NCBI GenBank assembly: GCA_964602515.1
Contig: CAZRRJ010000001.1
Coordinates: 248,001-312,000 of the forward strand
DNA from: Carboxylicivirga sp964602515
GTDB taxonomy: Bacteria; Bacteroidota; Bacteroidia; Bacteroidales; Marinilabiliaceae
DNA: 64,000 nt
Reading direction: 5' to 3'
The notes under the pieces are model-generated. The model ran no database searches. It saw only the letters and a program-made list of their open reading frames with translations, and was not told where the DNA came from. Both the position numbers and the translations under genes were made by a program. Below, piece after piece: positions 62,734-64,000 of the stretch (the stretch's first letter is position 1; each line of letters begins with the position of its first letter).

Positions 62734-64000
62734 TTAGGGGAAATTCGCTTTATACATGATGGTTATGGGGGTCTTTTGTATAATCTCCCTATCGAAATTA
62801 AGGAGCATCAGTCTATATATTATTACCGAGTTATCAGTTAGTGACAGAATATTCTCCTTATCGGACTGTGAAATAATATCCCTAATGTATCCATTCCTTT
62901 CCCAAGGTATTCCTTTATGTACGTTGTCTTCATCGACAACAACAGCTGCAACTGGACTCCATTTGGCATTCGTAAACTCCGGTATAGAACTTTGCCTTAT
63001 GGTAAGTGGCATTGTAATGTAATCGTAGTACAGTCTTGTACCTGTACTGCTATACATTTTTCCCTGGCTATTGAATACGAGTGTAGGAAAGCCTATGTCA
63101 TAAATGTCGTAACCGGTAATCCTTTTAAAAAGCGGACTACTTTCATTTCCATGCTGGTCTATTGTTTTCAGGTAGATGCTTGTATTCTCGGTATCTTCCA
63201 GTGTGCTTAAATGAAGCTCTGGAGAGTTGGATGTAATCCACTTTATTGCTTCATTTCCGTTTTTCACGCCCCACTTGTAAACAATTATATCCGTATTGTT
63301 CTTTACAAAATCGGCATAACCACTCTGATTATCAATACACTTAGCTTTAATACAAAAGAAACCCGGTTCACGACTAACATTTTCTAATATAAAATTAGGA
63401 GTACCAACCATTATCTTTTTACTAACCGTTATATTGTTATTAGTAGTAGCAGTAATTGTAACAATTCCCTTTCCTGATACAGTTAGCTGCCCACTTTGGT
63501 TAATACTTGCTATAGAAGGATTAGTCGAACTCCAGCTGATATTTGATGGTGCATTAATTACAGAATATTGTGAATCACTAACACCGTGTTTAGGCCCTGT
63601 AATTCCCAAATCAATCTGGGCTATAATCCACTCTAAAATATTTTCGTTCAATTGAATATGGCCGATAGATGCTGCAGGAGAAACAAAAGTATTGGCACCA
63701 AAGGGTGTGTCGTTAATTCCAGGCATAGATGTAAACATGGATGAGTTTAAGTTGCCATTACCTCCACCAACACATAGAGCACTTGAGGTTGGTAGAAAAG
63801 GAATTTGTTCTGTTGCCAAATCAATGTTATAACTAACTTTTCCTACGACTGGTATCTGGTATTTCTCACCCGAATTGATGTTTCCAAAATCGTATCTAGA
63901 ACTTGGAAATATATCATAGGTCAGACCTGAATGCATGTTCTTTTCATATGAGAATATGGTGCGTGTTATATTGGCAATCCATGCAAATTTCTTTTTGTAC
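62734..64000 (-). CDS. Secreted protein with Big_2-like domain, N-terminus outside the window
   Basis: The frame is open to the window edge (no stop from 63936 to 64000), so the gene starts beyond it. The first visible part (about 130 residues) contains SGLTYDIFPSSRYDFG, a LPTSSALCVGGGNGNL segment and a PFGANTFVSP...HIQLNENILEWI segment, similar to the C-terminal part of secreted alpha/beta-hydrolase-like proteins, but this is tentative. It is followed by a Big_2/Ig-like domain (ISWSSTNPSIASINQSGQLTV). A longer beta-rich C-terminal region has no assignment. It heads the lipoprotein cluster on the minus strand. Confidence 0.65.
   Translation of the reverse strand, partial: YKKKFAWIANITRTIFSYEKNMHSGLTYDIFPSSRYDFGNINSGEKYQIPVVGKVSYNIDLATEQIPFLPTSSALCVGGGNGNLNSSMFTSMPGINDTPFGANTFVSPAASIGHIQLNENILEWIIAQIDLGITGPKHGVSDSQYSVINAPSNISWSSTNPSIASINQSGQLTVSGKGIVTITATTNNNITVSKKIMVGTPNFILENVSREPGFFCIKAKCIDNQSGYADFVKNNTDIIVYKWGVKNGNEAIKWITSNSPELHLSTLEDTENTSIYLKTIDQHGNESSPLFKRITGYDIYDIGFPTLVFNSQGKMYSSTGTRLYYDYITMPLTIRQSSIPEFTNAKWSPVAAVVVDEDNVHKGIPWERNGYIRDIISQSDKENILSLTDNSVIIYRLMLLNFDREIIQKTPITIMYKANFP

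Overview
The window looks like a chromosome segment of a Bacteroidota bacterium (Bacteroidales/Marinilabiliales-like, order uncertain). Supporting signs are a Bat aerotolerance cluster, type IX secretion (T9SS) partners (a type B sorting domain, PorP/SprF, a PorE-like protein), Bacteroidota-type promoters (TAnnTTTG, one with an upstream TTG at 20 nt), lipoproteins with acidic residues right after the lipid-bearing Cys, few visible Shine-Dalgarno sites, and CTn-type conjugation genes (YWFCY/MobC, DUF3945, TopB, RteC).

Layout. 1-4.3 kb (minus): moxR, DUF58, BatD-like, batA and a cut-off batB. 4.6-8.2 kb: PHP phosphatase, a small BFD-like Fe-S protein, queA, and a DUF2027/Smr protein. 9.1-22 kb: an unknown helical protein, three copies of a structured repeat, then an operon of a 2640-residue Ig/PKD-like adhesin, PorP/SprF, a PorE-like OmpA protein and a SPOR-like protein. 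22-28.5 kb: rnpB, a YihY membrane protein, a convergent minus-strand structured RNA with its own promoter and terminator, an exonuclease/GIY-YIG protein, and a broken C10 peptidase gene.

29.06-48.58 kb is an AT-rich block of eleven minus-strand genes with tiny gaps or overlaps, ending at a strong minus-strand terminator near 28.75 kb. It is a stacked defence island: an RloC/PrrC-like AAA_13 protein plus a HEPN-motif protein; a ParB-fold protein plus a Septu-like PtuA/PtuB pair; a helicase-nuclease plus a 710-residue unknown partner; a WYL regulator; an Mrr-nSTAND3 protein; a DUF3800 protein; and a PD-(D/E)XK-like protein. rmuC lies just upstream on the same strand and could share its transcript.

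50.5-57.7 kb holds HU and a fragment of conjugative-element backbone (mobC, DUF3945 protein, topB, split rteC) with no relaxase or integrase visible. 57.9-64 kb (minus) is a run of probable surface lipoproteins, including an intact astacin protease, a DUF4377-like lipoprotein and an astacin paralogue that has lost every zinc ligand, then a cut-off secreted protein with a Big_2-like domain.

The best leads are the covarying leader repeats before the giant adhesin, the unassigned structured RNA, the defence pairs in the island (above all helicase-nuclease plus 710-aa partner, and AAA_13 plus HEPN), and the astacin/pseudo-astacin pair. Everything is read by eye; no database search was run.
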